Part shown: positions 9,379-20,112 of the stretch, in pieces
Position numbering within the stretch: position 1 is the first letter of the stretch
Layout of the letters: each line of letters opens with the position of its first letter
Origin: Liolophura sinensis
Taxonomy: Eukaryota > Mollusca > Polyplacophora > Chitonida > Chitonidae
Direction: 5' to 3'
Length of the DNA: 64,000 nucleotides
NCBI RefSeq assembly: GCF_032854445.1
Contig: NC_088302.1
Coordinates: 24,193,788 to 24,257,787 of the forward strand
Position numbers and translations under genes: made by a program
The notes under the pieces: model-generated
The model's input: the letters and a program-made list of their open reading frames with translations, nothing else
Databases searched by the model: none
What the model was told of the DNA's origin: nothing

Positions 9379-10932
9379 AACTACCGGGCAAAAGAAACGT
9401 ATAACCTTGTTCAGCACCACAAGAAAGAAAGACAGACAGTATCAACGTGATAAGCATTATATTGCAATAAACCATTTTTCCAAGTTCTGTTCAAAAATTC
9501 AAAGCCATATGGATATTACACTTGCTGTCAGGCCGAGTAAAGAAGGCATGGGGTAAATCTGAAAAATTACACAAATGCAAGTAAAGGGACTCCCTTGAAA
9601 AGGTGTACCTAATGTCCTATCATGTCATAAGACAGATCGTTAGTAGCGTGTGTGAGCACCCATAGCACCAATTAAAGCCAAAATACGTCTCCTCATGGAA
9701 GTCGTCAGCCGCCGGATGACGTCATCAGGAATTCTGTCCTACTCCTCAAATAAAGCCTGTTCGAGCTGTTGCCTGTTTTGTGGGGGGGGGGGGGGGACGC
9801 GTTGTCTCAGACGTCGATCAAGATGATCCCACAAATGCTCTAGGGGATTCATGTCTGGCGATCGTGCTGGCCATGGCAGTACGTTGACATCAACGGTGTC
9901 CAGATAATTTAGTACAACTCTGGCGGTATGAGGTCGTGCATTGTCCTGCTGCAAAAGGATACCCCTTTGCTGTTGATGCACGAATGGCACCACAACAGGT
10001 TCCAATATTTCATCTCGGTATCTTTGGCCAGTCAGATTTCCCTGGATGATGACCAGTCTCGTTCTCACCTGTCCACAAATTCCGCCCCATACAAGCACCC
10101 CACCAGCGCCAAAAGGGTGGACATTCTGAATGTAGTTTTGTGCCAATCGCTCTCCCCTGCGTCGATACACACGAATTCGACCATCATATCTGAAGAGGTT
10201 ATATCGGCTTTCATCAGTGAACAGCACCATTTCCCAGTCTCGTGGCTGCCATCGACGTACAACTCTTGCCCAACGCAGCCTGTTTTGACGGTGTAGAGGA
10301 GTCAATGCCATTCCACGGAAGGGGCGATAGGCTCTGATACCACTCACGCGGAGTCGTCGTAAGACTGTGCGTCTGCTGATGGGGTGTCCCAGTGCCGTTT
10401 CCGCCGTTGACGTCGCCGTCACAAACCGGTTACGCAGGTGGATTTTGCGGATGTACCGCTCTTCGCCAGGCGTTGTAACACTTGGCCTGCCCGATCTTGG
10501 ACGATCTTGTGTCCTGCCTGTTAGGCGGTAACGACCCAACAGTCTGCTGATGGTGGCTTGACTGCAATTGAATGTTCTGGCAATGTGGTGTTGGCTGGCC
10601 CCCATGTTGGCCATTCCAGTGGCTCTGTCACGTTCTGCTTGAGTGAGTCTCGGCATCTCATAGATGTTTTTTATGGTATTGCACCCTTACCATGTGCTAC
10701 ATCGGTATTAATACGGCGGTCATTATCGAGAATTTTCAACAGGGCCCGAAGCTCCGATTTTTCCGATTTTTCATGATGTCTTACACCAATTTCAATGAAT
10801 CTCGTTAAAAAGTGACGTGTACACAGGGTGCTTATGTGCAAACGTATTCGCACAACGTTCAAACTCATTCAACTTATTTTTTCAAAGAAAAAACTGCATT
10901 TAAAAGTTATACGTTTCTTTTGCCCGGTAGTT
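9379..10932 (-). mobile_element. Tc1/mariner-type DNA transposon, 1554 bp
   Basis: Perfect 27-bp terminal inverted repeats begin AACTACCGGGCAAAAGAAAC at both ends and are flanked by TA target duplications (9377-9378 and 10933-10934). Unit B has the uninterrupted site CTAATATATCAT near 17975, directly proving insertion of this exact segment after units A and B separated, or its clean absence from B. The single transposase gene is on the minus strand. It carries a premature stop, so this copy is probably non-autonomous. Confidence 0.97.
9640..10656 (-). pseudogene. Tc1-like transposase (DD34E) with a premature stop
   Basis: The reading frame starts MPRLTQAERDRATGM. It has an N-terminal helix-turn-helix DNA-binding region (about residues 5-50), a GRPR-like linker (RSGRPSV), and a DDE catalytic domain: D148 in LFTDESRYN, D238 in LQQDNARPHT and E273 in SPDMNPLEHLWD. 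The 34 residues between the last two acidic residues are the Tc1 spacing. An in-frame TAG at 9739-9741 stops translation after 305 residues, where Tc1-family relatives usually have Trp. The same frame continues 32 more codons to a TAA at 9640-9642, so a single base change likely truncated a 338-residue protein. A run of 15 Gs (9782-9796) encodes five prolines and is a slippage risk. The catalytic residues precede the stop. Confidence 0.93.
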
Positions 10933-11012
10933 TATATCATTTTAGAAAAGATGGTGAAATTTTTATGAAGTGTGTCAAAAACGTTCATTAAATAATGATC
11001 GTGAAATAAAAT

Positions 11013-11272
11013 TTGTTTGTTTTAGTCTACTCACTAACGGACTACAGATCGCCAGTTAAAATCTGGGCTCGAAACAAAAGAAATTTTTGTCTCGAGTTTG
11101 ATACGAGTTGTAGATTCTCTTTATCCCATAAATGGAAAGTCGATAAGAAAGTTCAAAATTATACCTCAAACGAGATTATTTTGTCTTGTTTCTATGTTCA
11201 CAAAAGCGCGAGCATCAGTGCGGCCCCAGTGCAAGAAACTGTGCACCCGAAGAAGCAAAACTGACCATAGCG
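11013..11272 (+). CDS. Candidate exon, unit A, unidentified
   Basis: An open stretch contains RNKRNFCLEFDTSCRFSLSH and NEIILSCFYVHKSASIS, with a GTGAGT donor at 11273. Unit B (about 18150-18413) encodes a similar but diverged version (RLEFHTSCRFCLSLKS, FLSCFSVHASGSISA) that stays open by a different path. Reading frame relative to the VTES exons cannot be fixed. This is a low-confidence candidate. Confidence 0.2.
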
Positions 11273-12197
11273 GTGAGTAACACGTTGGTAAGGCAACCTC
11301 TTTTTTCAGTTCTGTTTCACTCTTCTTTTCCTGTTACATGGCAAGCATTCGACTTATAAAGCTCTCAACATACACAGAGGCGGTGTTCAGGTCATACAAT
11401 CGAAAAATGGTAGCATGCTCCAATTACACTGAAATATTTTTTTTTACATTAGACACCGTAGAGTGGGGAAAATCACCACACCATAAACACTCCAAAAAAA
11501 TCTTGAGCCCGCATTTATGCACAATGAATTAAATAAATATACAACAAATGTAACTTTCAGCCTTATACGTCTGCTACGCATAACGTGCTAATGTTAATGA
11601 TGTACTACTGAATGTGCTCACAACCAGGATTCACGTATGATTTCGCTTTAGTTGCTGCACTTTAAGTAATAACACTTGTTTAATGCATTGCGGGCTATAA
11701 AAGAGCACAGAGGTTCGAACTCTTTCTTAAGGTTGAGCCTGTTCTCCACAGTGACTTCGTTAGTACACAGTACTATGAAGGATGCTCGAAAGACTAAGGA
11801 AGAAATACGGATGTTAAATTTGCCAAAATATGACAAAACTGATCACATTAAGTTTATGTTTTACATATGCAGGCAAACGTTAGCCAAAACAAATCTTTGA
11901 TATCATGTAGAAATACACATATGGAAATTGCAGTAAAGATATTTTCTGGTTAACGTTGATTTTCATACTGTAAATTAAAAATACAGTGCCTCCTTTGGCG
12001 TATTGTATCGGGAGTACATCTATGGCGGGTTATTACTAAGCAACCATCTGTTTTATGGCATAAGTTTATATAACTTTTATGGATGATTGGCCAAATTTTA
12101 TACATCTGATTTAAGATTGTCAGAATTGTGTGGTATTTCGAAATTTGCACTTTCTTATCGTACAGGGCCCATTAAGGGGGTGACATAAGTCATTCGT

Positions 12198-12327
12198 CCT
12201 CAGATAACAAGAAAGATGTATCGGAATCCCTTTATCCAGTGTCCTGGGTCACATTTTTGTAATAAAAAGAAAGTCATACCTGCACAGCTGTATGAACCTC
12301 CGGCTTGGTGTAGTTGTCGAAACCATT
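12198..12327 (+). CDS. Candidate cysteine-rich exon, unit A
   Basis: After a CCTCAG, the plus strand reads RKMYRNPFIQCPGSHFC, then VIPAQLYEPPAWCSCRNHLA and TAG, giving four closely spaced cysteines. In unit B the same stretch has single-base indels that break this frame. The opposite strand is also open over part of it. No family is recognised. Confidence 0.2.
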
Positions 12328-12431
12328 TAGCATAGCAGTTATATATGCACTCCGATAAAAATACCTGTCTCTTGTGTGTATTGCTTGTTACTTTGTGGAA
12401 TTATTCGTACATGCTGCGTGTTCTTTGACAG

Positions 12432-12543
12432 AGGAATGGTGAGCCAAAGATGTACTTGGGGTCCAGTGACTGAATCTGATCCTGGGTGCACAAGTGAACT
12501 CGTTCCCAGCGGAACTTCCACCTCACGCCGATCGCTTAAAAAG
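12432..12543 (+). CDS. VTES-motif gene, exon 1 of the visible 3' end (unit A)
   Basis: The exon lies between a TTTGACAG acceptor and a GTAGGT donor. It carries one leading base, then GMVSQRCTWGPVTESDP and SELVPSGTSTSRRSLKK, ending in phase 0. The second exon repeats the same pattern (VTESEP, LVPTGAPIS, RSFIK), so the two exons look like an internal duplication. In unit B (about 19211-19322) an extra C (GGTCCCAG for GGTCCAG) shifts the frame to an early stop. Upstream exons are not identified. Confidence 0.4.
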
Positions 12544-12647
12544 GTAGGTAAAGTCATATTGTTTCACCCTTGAGTAACGGCCGTTAAAAGGAAATCGTTA
12601 TGTAGTTTCACCACTATGCCTAAGGGGCATGAAACTAAGAGATTTTA

Positions 12648-12703
12648 TATGTGAAATATTCTTGTGCTCTGCGTAAAACACCAATCAAACAAATGAATGA
12701 ATA
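12648..12703 (+). mobile_element. SINE family A tail (unit A)
   Basis: GTGAAATATTCTTGTGCTCT and TAAAACACCAATCAAACAAA. The same remnant is in unit B at about 19428-19485, so it predates the duplication. Confidence 0.7.
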
Positions 12704-12924
12704 ATTGGTTTAGTGAAGAGCGTGGACGGTGAACACACAAACACACATATATTATATAGAGATGTCCTTTCAAAATATATTTATCTTAAAAATAAAAAGA
12801 TTTTAATTAAAAATTGAACAGTTTTGAACTAAAACACACCTTTGGATGAAAAATTGAGCAATTTTGAGCTAAAGAAAACACTTTTGAATTTTGAACTATT
12901 TCAAAGGCCAGTTTATATTTTCAG

Positions 12925-13041
12925 GACAGTATGCAGGTGACTGAATCTGAACCCAGCGGGGCTCGCCCAAGTACTGATCCTGAGGACACAAGTAGACTCG
13001 TACCCACTGGGGCTCCCATTTCATGCAGATCCTTTATAAAG
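12925..13041 (+). CDS. VTES-motif gene, exon 2 (unit A)
   Basis: The exon is 117 nt, phase 0 at both ends, between ATTTTCAG and GTAGGC. It encodes 39 residues with DSMQVTESEPSGARPSTDP and SRLVPTGAPIS. Ser, Thr and Pro dominate, suggesting a disordered or extracellular linker-type segment. The unit B exon (19699-19815) has exactly the same length, splice sites and open frame. Paired compensating indels (one inserted, one deleted base) restore the frame there. No homologue is recognised. Confidence 0.45.
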
Positions 13042-13234
13042 GTAGGCCTCGTCTACTTTGAAGCTTTGAAAAGAGTACACTTTTTTTATTTCTAAAGGAG
13101 TAAGCAGGACTATTTCAAAGACCAGTTTTAATTTCAGAACTGGAACTTATTTCTAAATGGTTAATTTTTCATTTCCAATGTGCTTTCAAAATTGGTAATG
13201 GCTTCTATCTATGCATTTGTTTTCTCATCTACAG

Positions 13235-13288
13235 GTGCACGAAAATGGTGGTCCACAAGGTACACATGAGAGAGATGCCATTCACTAA
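13235..13288 (+). CDS. VTES-motif gene, terminal exon (unit A)
   Basis: After CATCTACAG, in phase 0 with exon 2, it reads VHENGGPQGTHERDAIH and TAA. The unit B version (20006-20047) lacks 12 bp, an in-frame loss of four codons, and ends with the same GTHERDAIH and stop. The agreement of phase across three exons and two paralogues is the main evidence that a real gene end is here. Confidence 0.45.
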   Translation: MHENGGPQGTHERDAIH

Positions 13289-13336
13289 CTGCCACGCCCA
13301 TTTTCCAAACCACAGTCAGGCTTAACAGGCTAGGCT

Positions 13337-13398
13337 TATACGACGTCGGTCATCATTATGGTGGGTGGAAACCGGGCAGAGCCCGGGGAAACCCACGA
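13337..13398 (-). mobile_element. Inverted SINE family A fragment at the unit A/B junction
   Basis: CTTATACGACGTCGGTCATC and CCGGGCAGAGCCCGGGGAAA match the reverse complement of the SINE body. It ends abruptly where unit B begins, so it marks the duplication breakpoint. Confidence 0.75.
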
Positions 13399-13618
13399 TC
13401 ATTCATCACAATTATTTAGGCTGTAATGACGATGTCGGGGTTTATTAGTGTAACCCAATCACAAATGTTTTATTTGTAATAAGCCTCGGTTTTTCTCCAT
13501 GGATAACAACCACAATAACCGTGTTATAAGTTAAGCTTTGAAATCTGGACTTACCTGTGTCAGGAACGAAAAGGGGAGCACAGGAATGCAAATGTGTTGC
13601 CATCCTGGAACTTGTGCC

Positions 13619-13746
13619 TGCCACCATCCTGGGACTCGTCGCTGGCTGCCTGCCACCATCCTGGGACTCGTCGCTGGTTGCCTGCCACCATCCTGGGACT
13701 CGTCGCTGGCTGCCTGCCGCAATCCTGGGACTCGTCACTGGCTTCC
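13619..13746. repeat. 32-bp minisatellite, 4 copies (unit B)
   Basis: Four copies of the same unit as 5652-5747. The extra copy exactly explains the change of paralogue offset from 7967 to 7999 across this site. The last copy is diverged (GCCGCAATCCTGG). Confidence 0.9.
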
Positions 13747-13829
13747 TGCAGCCAGTGTTTTCAACATTTCCTAAAAGAGAATGGGAGATTTCATAAAACA
13801 ATAATCTGACAAAGTATTGGTTAACTCAC

Positions 13830-13883
13830 AATCTCAACCTGGCCATTGTCAGTTACAAGTAGTTTCTGGTCGACCTCTTCCAT
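13830..13883 (-). CDS. Candidate first coding exon, minus strand, unit B
   Basis: This is the paralogue of 5831-5884, with identical translation and a consensus GTGAGT donor (GTGAGG in unit A). The downstream exon-like interval with four 32-bp repeats remains open in one frame for much of its length. Function unknown. Confidence 0.3.
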
Positions 13884-15839
13884 AATCTATTGTATTTTAT
13901 TGCCTTCACTTTATTTAATGATATTAGGTATGTTTTCACATACACATTAAAAATGATTAAACATAATAATAATAATAAAATAAAACTATATGAGGCACGA
14001 AGGCACATTATTATTTTTCGGTTAATTTGTTTACTTTACTCTAGACCCTGTGGCTACTGATAAGCTCTCTTTACCACGAACCATCCACAACAGGCTGACC
14101 ACAAATCACAAGGTAAACTCTCGGTAGAAAATCCCCACTCTTGCATTGTGGATGAATATAAATAGTAAACCCACTGGGGGAGAATGGGGTGAGAGTGGAT
14201 GTGGGGGGGGGGGTATAATAGCTTCTTTAAACAGTACAAAACCCCAAATGCTTGGTTAGTTCCTGGTCTGTTGCCAATATGACATATCTTACTATCATTG
14301 CAATGTGCTTGTTGTGTTACCTATTGACAATTGTTCGCCTTAATTGTTGCCGTCTTACTTTACTTCTGTAACTACACGATATTCGAGGATAATTTGAATA
14401 AAAACTTGTTCATCATACAAACTAAGCAATCTATTACAGGTGTGTCAAAAGTCAGTGATCATGAAATACGTGAAATTTAAGTATTCATCACTCATGTACT
14501 TACTGTCAAGCTATGTGCTTTTTTACGATTTCCTCTCTCTAATACAAAAGTCAGATAAATCTTGAAAGTATTTTTGAAATTAACAGTCTTTTGTCTTTCA
14601 GAATATACTCACACTTATGTCTTCAATCACTGTTTTGGGCTACAGGAGACAGTAGGCGAAATTTTGCTTAAGAAAGGTTCTGTTGTCATCAACTTTAAAA
14701 TAAATGACTCCTCTAAAATCGTTACCGTATAGGATTTTTTTTTATTAATTAAGTTATTTTAATCTGTCTAAGTTTTCGAAATTGAAAGTTAACGTTTATA
14801 GCTCTGAAGTAACGATACTACTTGCGACCACGTGTAAGTCTGGTCTAGTTTTAGAGACATTGACGCGGCATCGCCGTCTCGGAAGTCGCCTCTGATGAAT
14901 TCATGCGCGGACGGTACACGTGAGCGAGTGCTATGCATTTGTAGCCACTTCAGTTTGTGTTTATTTTATGTCAACTGTATCAAGAGTAAGTATTTGGCTT
15001 TTGGTTGAGACAATTTGATACCAAGAATCCAAATTCAGTTTCATATCTATAGTGCGCACGCCGTCACGGACTAAGCAGGCTAACATTGTGTGATAACATT
15101 GCTAACTGTATGACCCTACTTGTATATGCAAAACATTGCACAAAAGTGACTGACGAAGTAACGAACCCTTGTGCTTTTGTGTGTTAGCATGACAAAACCA
15201 CAGCCAGAGTTCTGTGACAAAATTTGGTTTTTATAGAGACAAAAGATTACGCTGTACAGTAACAGTGTGCAACAAATCGGGTTCAGCACACAGTGTAGAC
15301 ATTATTTGCTCTGAATGGAGTCCGTGCATGGCTCGATCCCTACATCATTCAACGCTATTCTGTATATAGGTCTACTTCGATTCCAGGGGGATTACCCTCT
15401 TGCGGAGGTGCAATATTAGATATTTCAAGTGCACTGTTACTAACCAAATCGTAAGTATTGGTGTTTTACAAATGCCGTATTTGAAGTTTAGTCTAAGTTA
15501 AGTTAATTAAACCTTAAGTTAAGCTACTTAACGTTGGAATTAGCCTGTTGGCGAGAGTTCAGCAGTCTCGACCATCTGATGGGGCTCCGCGTTATGTGGA
15601 CACCTACCGGCCTATGCCTTTGTCTGGGGATTCCGCTTTACCTATACATCAAGACGGAATTCACGGAGACAAGTTTTCTCTCTCACGTAAATATTTTGCA
15701 GATGCAATTTTTTTTTCTTATATATTTATTGAAATTGATAAAAATGCTCCTTCCAAAATAGCGAGCATTTTGTTTTGCGCATGTGCTGCTCTCTTCCTGC
15801 GCTGTAAAGTGTACACGTTACTCTTACCGCCAGTCTGGT

Positions 15840-16130
15840 ATACCATATACGGTAATAAAGGCGGAGCTTTTCTGATTGATGCAATACGTCAGAGCATTTA
15901 GGCCCTTGTGACAGAAGGCAGTGTTTCATGGTTGATTGGGATGTTGACTCTCCCCAGCGCCATTGTCCATAAATAGAAAACCTCTGCATGGCATTTTCAT
16001 GCCTTCTGACCTTTGCAATCACTTCAGAAACAACAACATGGAATCGTTTGACTCCTTAGGTAAAAGCCTCAGACGCAGTGTAACAATGAAGAGCGTTTCT
16101 AACATGGCGTCGTTCTTCAACCCTAGATAT
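15840..16130. other. Second copy of the conserved module (unit B)
   Basis: It begins TATACCATATACGGTAATAA like the unit A copy. The plus frame that is open in A has an in-frame TAG here after DAIRQSI, and the right end is truncated after CTTCAACCCTAGATAT. A copy of the complete right half follows at 16740-17005. Confidence 0.4.
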
Positions 16131-16403
16131 TTGCTCCCACCATTAATCTGGTCCACCAGCCTCACCTCCTTGTAAGGTACTGTAGTCATCGCACGTACAT
16201 GAATATAAGGTATTGCATAATATTATCGCTTCCACGAACAGTGCAGATGTTGCATTTAGAACTTTGTGCAAGCATGCAGACTATGTAGGCTACATCGATT
16301 TGAGTTGACAATTGTTTGCGTAGGTACATGCACGGGATATGCATATGTATTTCTTCTCGCGTGAGACTATATACAGATGGATATAATATACAGCAAAATG
16401 AGA

Positions 16404-16567
16404 CCACTTCGGCGGCCTAATGAGTAGAGCGTCCGACTCGAAGTCTGGAGGCCTGGGATTAAACCCGGGTTGGTCATATCAAAGACTTTAAAAAGACTCA
16501 GCACTGAGAGATTAGAGCATGGAAACATGACTGGTTGACAATCAGTATTGTGCCTGGATCGATTGTA
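16404..16567 (+). mobile_element. tRNA-derived SINE, family C
   Basis: The head is tRNA-like (CTTCGGCGGCCTAATGAGTA, GAGCGTCCGACTCGAAGTCT, box B-like GGGATTAAACCC). The body ends in CTGAGAGATTAGAGCATGGA and GACTGGTTGACAATCAGTAT. Related copies, both inverted, are at 32598-32690 (head) and about 55940-56030 (body). It lies between the two module copies of unit B. Confidence 0.75.
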
Positions 16568-17005
16568 TACCATATATATTAATAAAGGCGGAGCGTCTCT
16601 GGTTGATACCATACGTCAGAGCATTTTGGATCTTCGACCATACATTGTGACAGAAGGCGGTGTTTCATGGTTGATTGACATCTGGGATGTTGACTGTCTC
16701 CAGTGGCATCGTCGATAGTCTGTAAATAAGAAAACCACTGCATGGCATTTTCATGCCTTCTGACCTTTGCAACCACTTCGGAAACAACAACATGGAATCG
16801 TTTGGTGCCTTAGGTAAAAGCCTCAGACGCAGTGTAACAATGATCAACGTTTCTAACATGGCGTCGTTCTTCAACCCTAGATATGAAGCGAACTTCACTG
16901 AAATTTCTGTTGGCATTTTTTCTCTGGCGACGGAGTCCTTAAGAATTCGATCCACGGGACTAAATAGCGGAATAAACACCGATTTGTGTAGGTGTATATC
17001 CTAAG
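16565..17005. other. Third copy of the conserved module (unit B)
   Basis: It lies at an offset of 727 from the previous copy, with a family C SINE (16404-16567) between them. The right half matches unit A well on both strands. The left half is the most diverged of the three. Confidence 0.4.
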
Positions 17006-17244
17006 GGTAATCCAACTTCCACGTGACATAAATGCGCCTATTTCAGAAGCCCCGAGTTACAGGTCTACAACAGTATAAAATACACTGCATACTGCAAGTA
17101 AATGTAGGTTGACGGTACAAAGTTTTTGTTCTCTTTTACCAACGAACAAGACCTCACTAAATATGTCTGGACTTCCTTGCATACTTAGTTAACCCCAACA
17201 GAAACGAATATACCGGTAGTAGTATATTAATCTCAGTCAAATAC

Positions 17245-17451
17245 ATGGTCGTTGTGAGCTGAAGTCCAGCTTACACTGGCCTCCGCTCCGACCGTCGGTG
17301 GGAAGGACTGGCACCAATTTGCGGATGGTCGTTGTTTTCCCCGGGCTCTGCTCTGTTTCCTCCCACCATAAATCTGGTCATGATCAAAAATGTGAAATAT
17401 TCTTGATTACGGCTTGTAACACGAAAATAAATAAGTAAATAAATAAATATA
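17245..17451 (+). mobile_element. SINE family A, 5' truncated (unit B)
   Basis: It runs from GTCGTTGTGAGCTGAAGTCC through TTTCCTCCCACCATAA and GAAATATTCTTGATTACGGC to an (AAAT)n tail. It is the orthologous insertion of the unit A remnant. Confidence 0.8.
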
Positions 17452-19698
17452 AATCAAAGGCACTGGTTACGCACAATTCATTACTACCAAAAAGAAAACC
17501 ATACTACTTCCATAGTATTCTGTATAAAATGAGCAAGGATTTTCTCGTCTACCTTGTCTCGTTCACTGTCAACATTATCTCTGTTGTACCATGAAATTTC
17601 TCTTAGTAGAAGGACCAATATGTTCATAGGTCATATTTAAATTATTGCCACACGTAAAGACAATGTCAAGCACACCAGGCATTTGGTAAATAGAAAACAA
17701 GAATAGCTCTCTCTTCGTGTCGGATTGGTTTGTGATATATGTTTCGTCTTTAACTTCCAATTTTATGGGCAGTCACCTAGAAACCATTTTTTAACAAATG
17801 AATTCCGTTTTTGACAATGATTGGGGAAAAAATAATAAAATAACGATAAGCTAATTTGCACATTTGTCATTTGAAAATGTTGAAGATGTGGCTATCACTC
17901 TCGCCACATAGGCTAATGCTTTCTGTCCGACATAACACTTTTCATTTTAGCATGTACTTTTTCATTTGTTTTTTTTTCTTCTAATATATCATTTCACAAA
18001 TGATGGTGAAATTTTCATGAAGTGTGTCAAAAACGTTATATGGTAACTACAGTATAAGTCTACTCACTGACAGGCTACAGACGCATGTATAAATGGAGGG
18101 ACCGCCATCGAGTGACCCTGTAGTATCAAATTTATTACACGAGAGTTAAAAACTGGGCTTGAAACAAAGGAAATTTCGTCTCGAGTTTCATACGAGTTGT
18201 AGATTTTGTTTATCCCTTAAAAGTCGGATTCGAAAGCTCAAAATTATACCTCAAACTTGGCGAGGTTTATTTTTGTCTTGTTTCTCTGTTCACGCAAGCG
18301 GGAGCATCAGTGCGGATAAAGGACCTCGTATGGTAAAGCTGGAAATTGGTCCCAGTGCAATGTGCTCACAACCAGGATTCACGTATGATTTCGCTTTAGT
18401 TGCTGCACTTTAAGTAATACCTTAGCTTATCCGTTCTAAATCATGATAACACTTATTTAATGCATTGCGGGCTATAAAAAGCACAGAGGTTCGAACTCTT
18501 TCTTAAGGTTGAGCCTGTTCTCCACAGTGACTTCGTTAGTACACAGTACTATGAAGGATGCTTGAAAGACTAAGGAAGAAATGCGGATGTTAAATTTGCC
18601 AAAATATGACAAAACTGATCATATTAAGTTTATGTTTTACATATGCAGGCAAACGTTAGCCAAAACAAATCTTTTGATATCATGTAGAAATACACATATG
18701 GGAAATTGCAGTAAAAATATTTTCTGGTTAACGTTGATTTTCATACTGTAAATTAAAAATACAGTGCCTCCTTTGGCGTTTTTTATCGGGGAGTACATCT
18801 ATGGCGGGTTATTACTAAGCAACCATCTGTTTTATGGCCTAAGTTTATATAACTTTTTATGGATGATTGGCCAAATTTTGTACATCTGATTTAAGATTGT
18901 CAGAATTGTCTGTATTTCGAAATTTGCACTTTCTTATCGTACAGGGCCATTAAGGGGGTGACATCAGTCATTTGGTCCTCAGATACAAGAAAGATCTATC
19001 GGAATCCCTTTATCCAGTGTCCTGGGTCACATTTTTGTAAATAAAAAGAAAGTCATACCTGCACAGCTGTATGAACCTCCGGCTTGGTGTAGTTGTCGAA
19101 ACCATTTAGCATAGCAGTTATATATGCACTCCGATAAAAATACCTGTCTCTTATGTGTATTGCTTGTTACTTGTGGAATTATTCGTACATGCTGCGTGTT
19201 CGTTGACAGAGGAATGATGAGCCAAAGATGTACTTGGGGTCCCAGTGACTGAATCTGATCCTGAGTGCACAAGTGAACTCGTTCCCAGCGGAACTTCCAC
19301 CTCTCGCCGATCGCTAAAAAGGTAGGTAAAGTCATATTGTTTCACCCTTGAGTAACGGCGTTAAAAGGAAATCGTTATGCCAGTTTCACCACTATGCCTA
19401 AGGGGCATGAAACTAAGAGACTTTATATGTGAAATATTCTTGTGTTCTGCGTAAAAACACCATCAAACAAATGAATGAATAATTGGTTTAGTGAAGAGCG
19501 TGGACGGTGAACACACAAACACACATATATTATATAGAGATGTCCTTTCAAAATATTTTTATCTTAAAAATAAAAGATTTTAATTAAAAATTGAACAGTT
19601 TTGAACTGAACACACCTTTGGATGAAAAATTGAGCAATTTTGAGCTAAAGAAAACACTTTTGAATTTGAACTATTTCAAGGCCAGTTTATATTTTCAG

Positions 19699-19815
19699 GA
19701 CAGTATGCAGCTGACTGAATCTGAACCCAGCGGGGCTCGCCGAAGTACTGATCCTGAGGACACAAGCAGAGTTCGTACCCACGGGGCTCCCATTTCACAC
19801 AGATCCTTTATAAAG
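19699..19815 (+). CDS. VTES-motif gene, exon 2 (unit B)
   Basis: It encodes DSMQLTESEPSGARRSTDPE, then SRVRTHGAPISHRSFIK, and meets a GTAGAC donor. Relative to unit A the middle has a local frame change (LVPT to VRTH) caused by two opposite one-base indels within 15 bases. Exon 1 is frameshifted in this unit, so this copy may be a pseudogene whose remaining frame is fortuitous. Confidence 0.35.
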
Positions 19816-20005
19816 GTAGACTATGTCTACTTTGAAGCTTTGAAAAGAGTACACTGTTTTATTTCTAAAGGAGTAAGCAGACTATTTCAAAGACCAGTTT
19901 TAATTCAGAACTGGAACTTATTTCTAAATGGTTAATTTTTCATTTCTAATGTGCTTTCAAAATTGGTAATGGCTTCTATCTATGCCTTTGTTTTCTCATC
20001 TACAG

Positions 20006-20047
20006 GTGCGTCCACAAGGTACACATGAGAGAGATGCCATTCACTAA
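20006..20047 (+). CDS. VTES-motif gene, terminal exon (unit B)
   Basis: The acceptor CATCTACAG is followed by VRPQGTHERDAIH and TAA. It is 12 bp shorter than the unit A exon, with the frame kept. Confidence 0.35.
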   Translation: MRPQGTHERDAIH

Positions 20048-20112
20048 CTGCCACGCCCTTTTTCCAAACCACAGGCAGGTTTACCAGGCTAGGATTTACT
20101 CCTCTAATCGAT

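Larger units (their letters stand above)
5432..13330. repeat. Tandem segmental duplication, unit A
   Basis: Unit A starts at TCATTCATCACAATTATTTA and aligns along its whole length with unit B (13399-20095), initially at an offset of 7967. Differences include the Tc1 insertion in A, an about 440-bp internal tandem duplication in A (roughly 6955-7395 against 7401-7880), an about 155-bp deletion in A at 6478, and one fewer 32-bp minisatellite copy. It contains several small candidate exons on both strands (see separate entries). Confidence 0.92.
13399..20095. repeat. Tandem segmental duplication, unit B
   Basis: This is the paralogue of unit A. It starts directly after an inverted SINE fragment (13337-13398) and ends just before the 48-bp minisatellite. 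It lacks the transposon and has its own internal duplication: the module at 15840-16130 recurs at 16565-17005. Scattered one-base indels frameshift some exon-like segments that remain open in A, while others stay open. Confidence 0.92.

Noticed and set aside
9928-10296. Plus-strand frames across the transposase
   Set aside because: Antisense shadow of the DD34E transposase.
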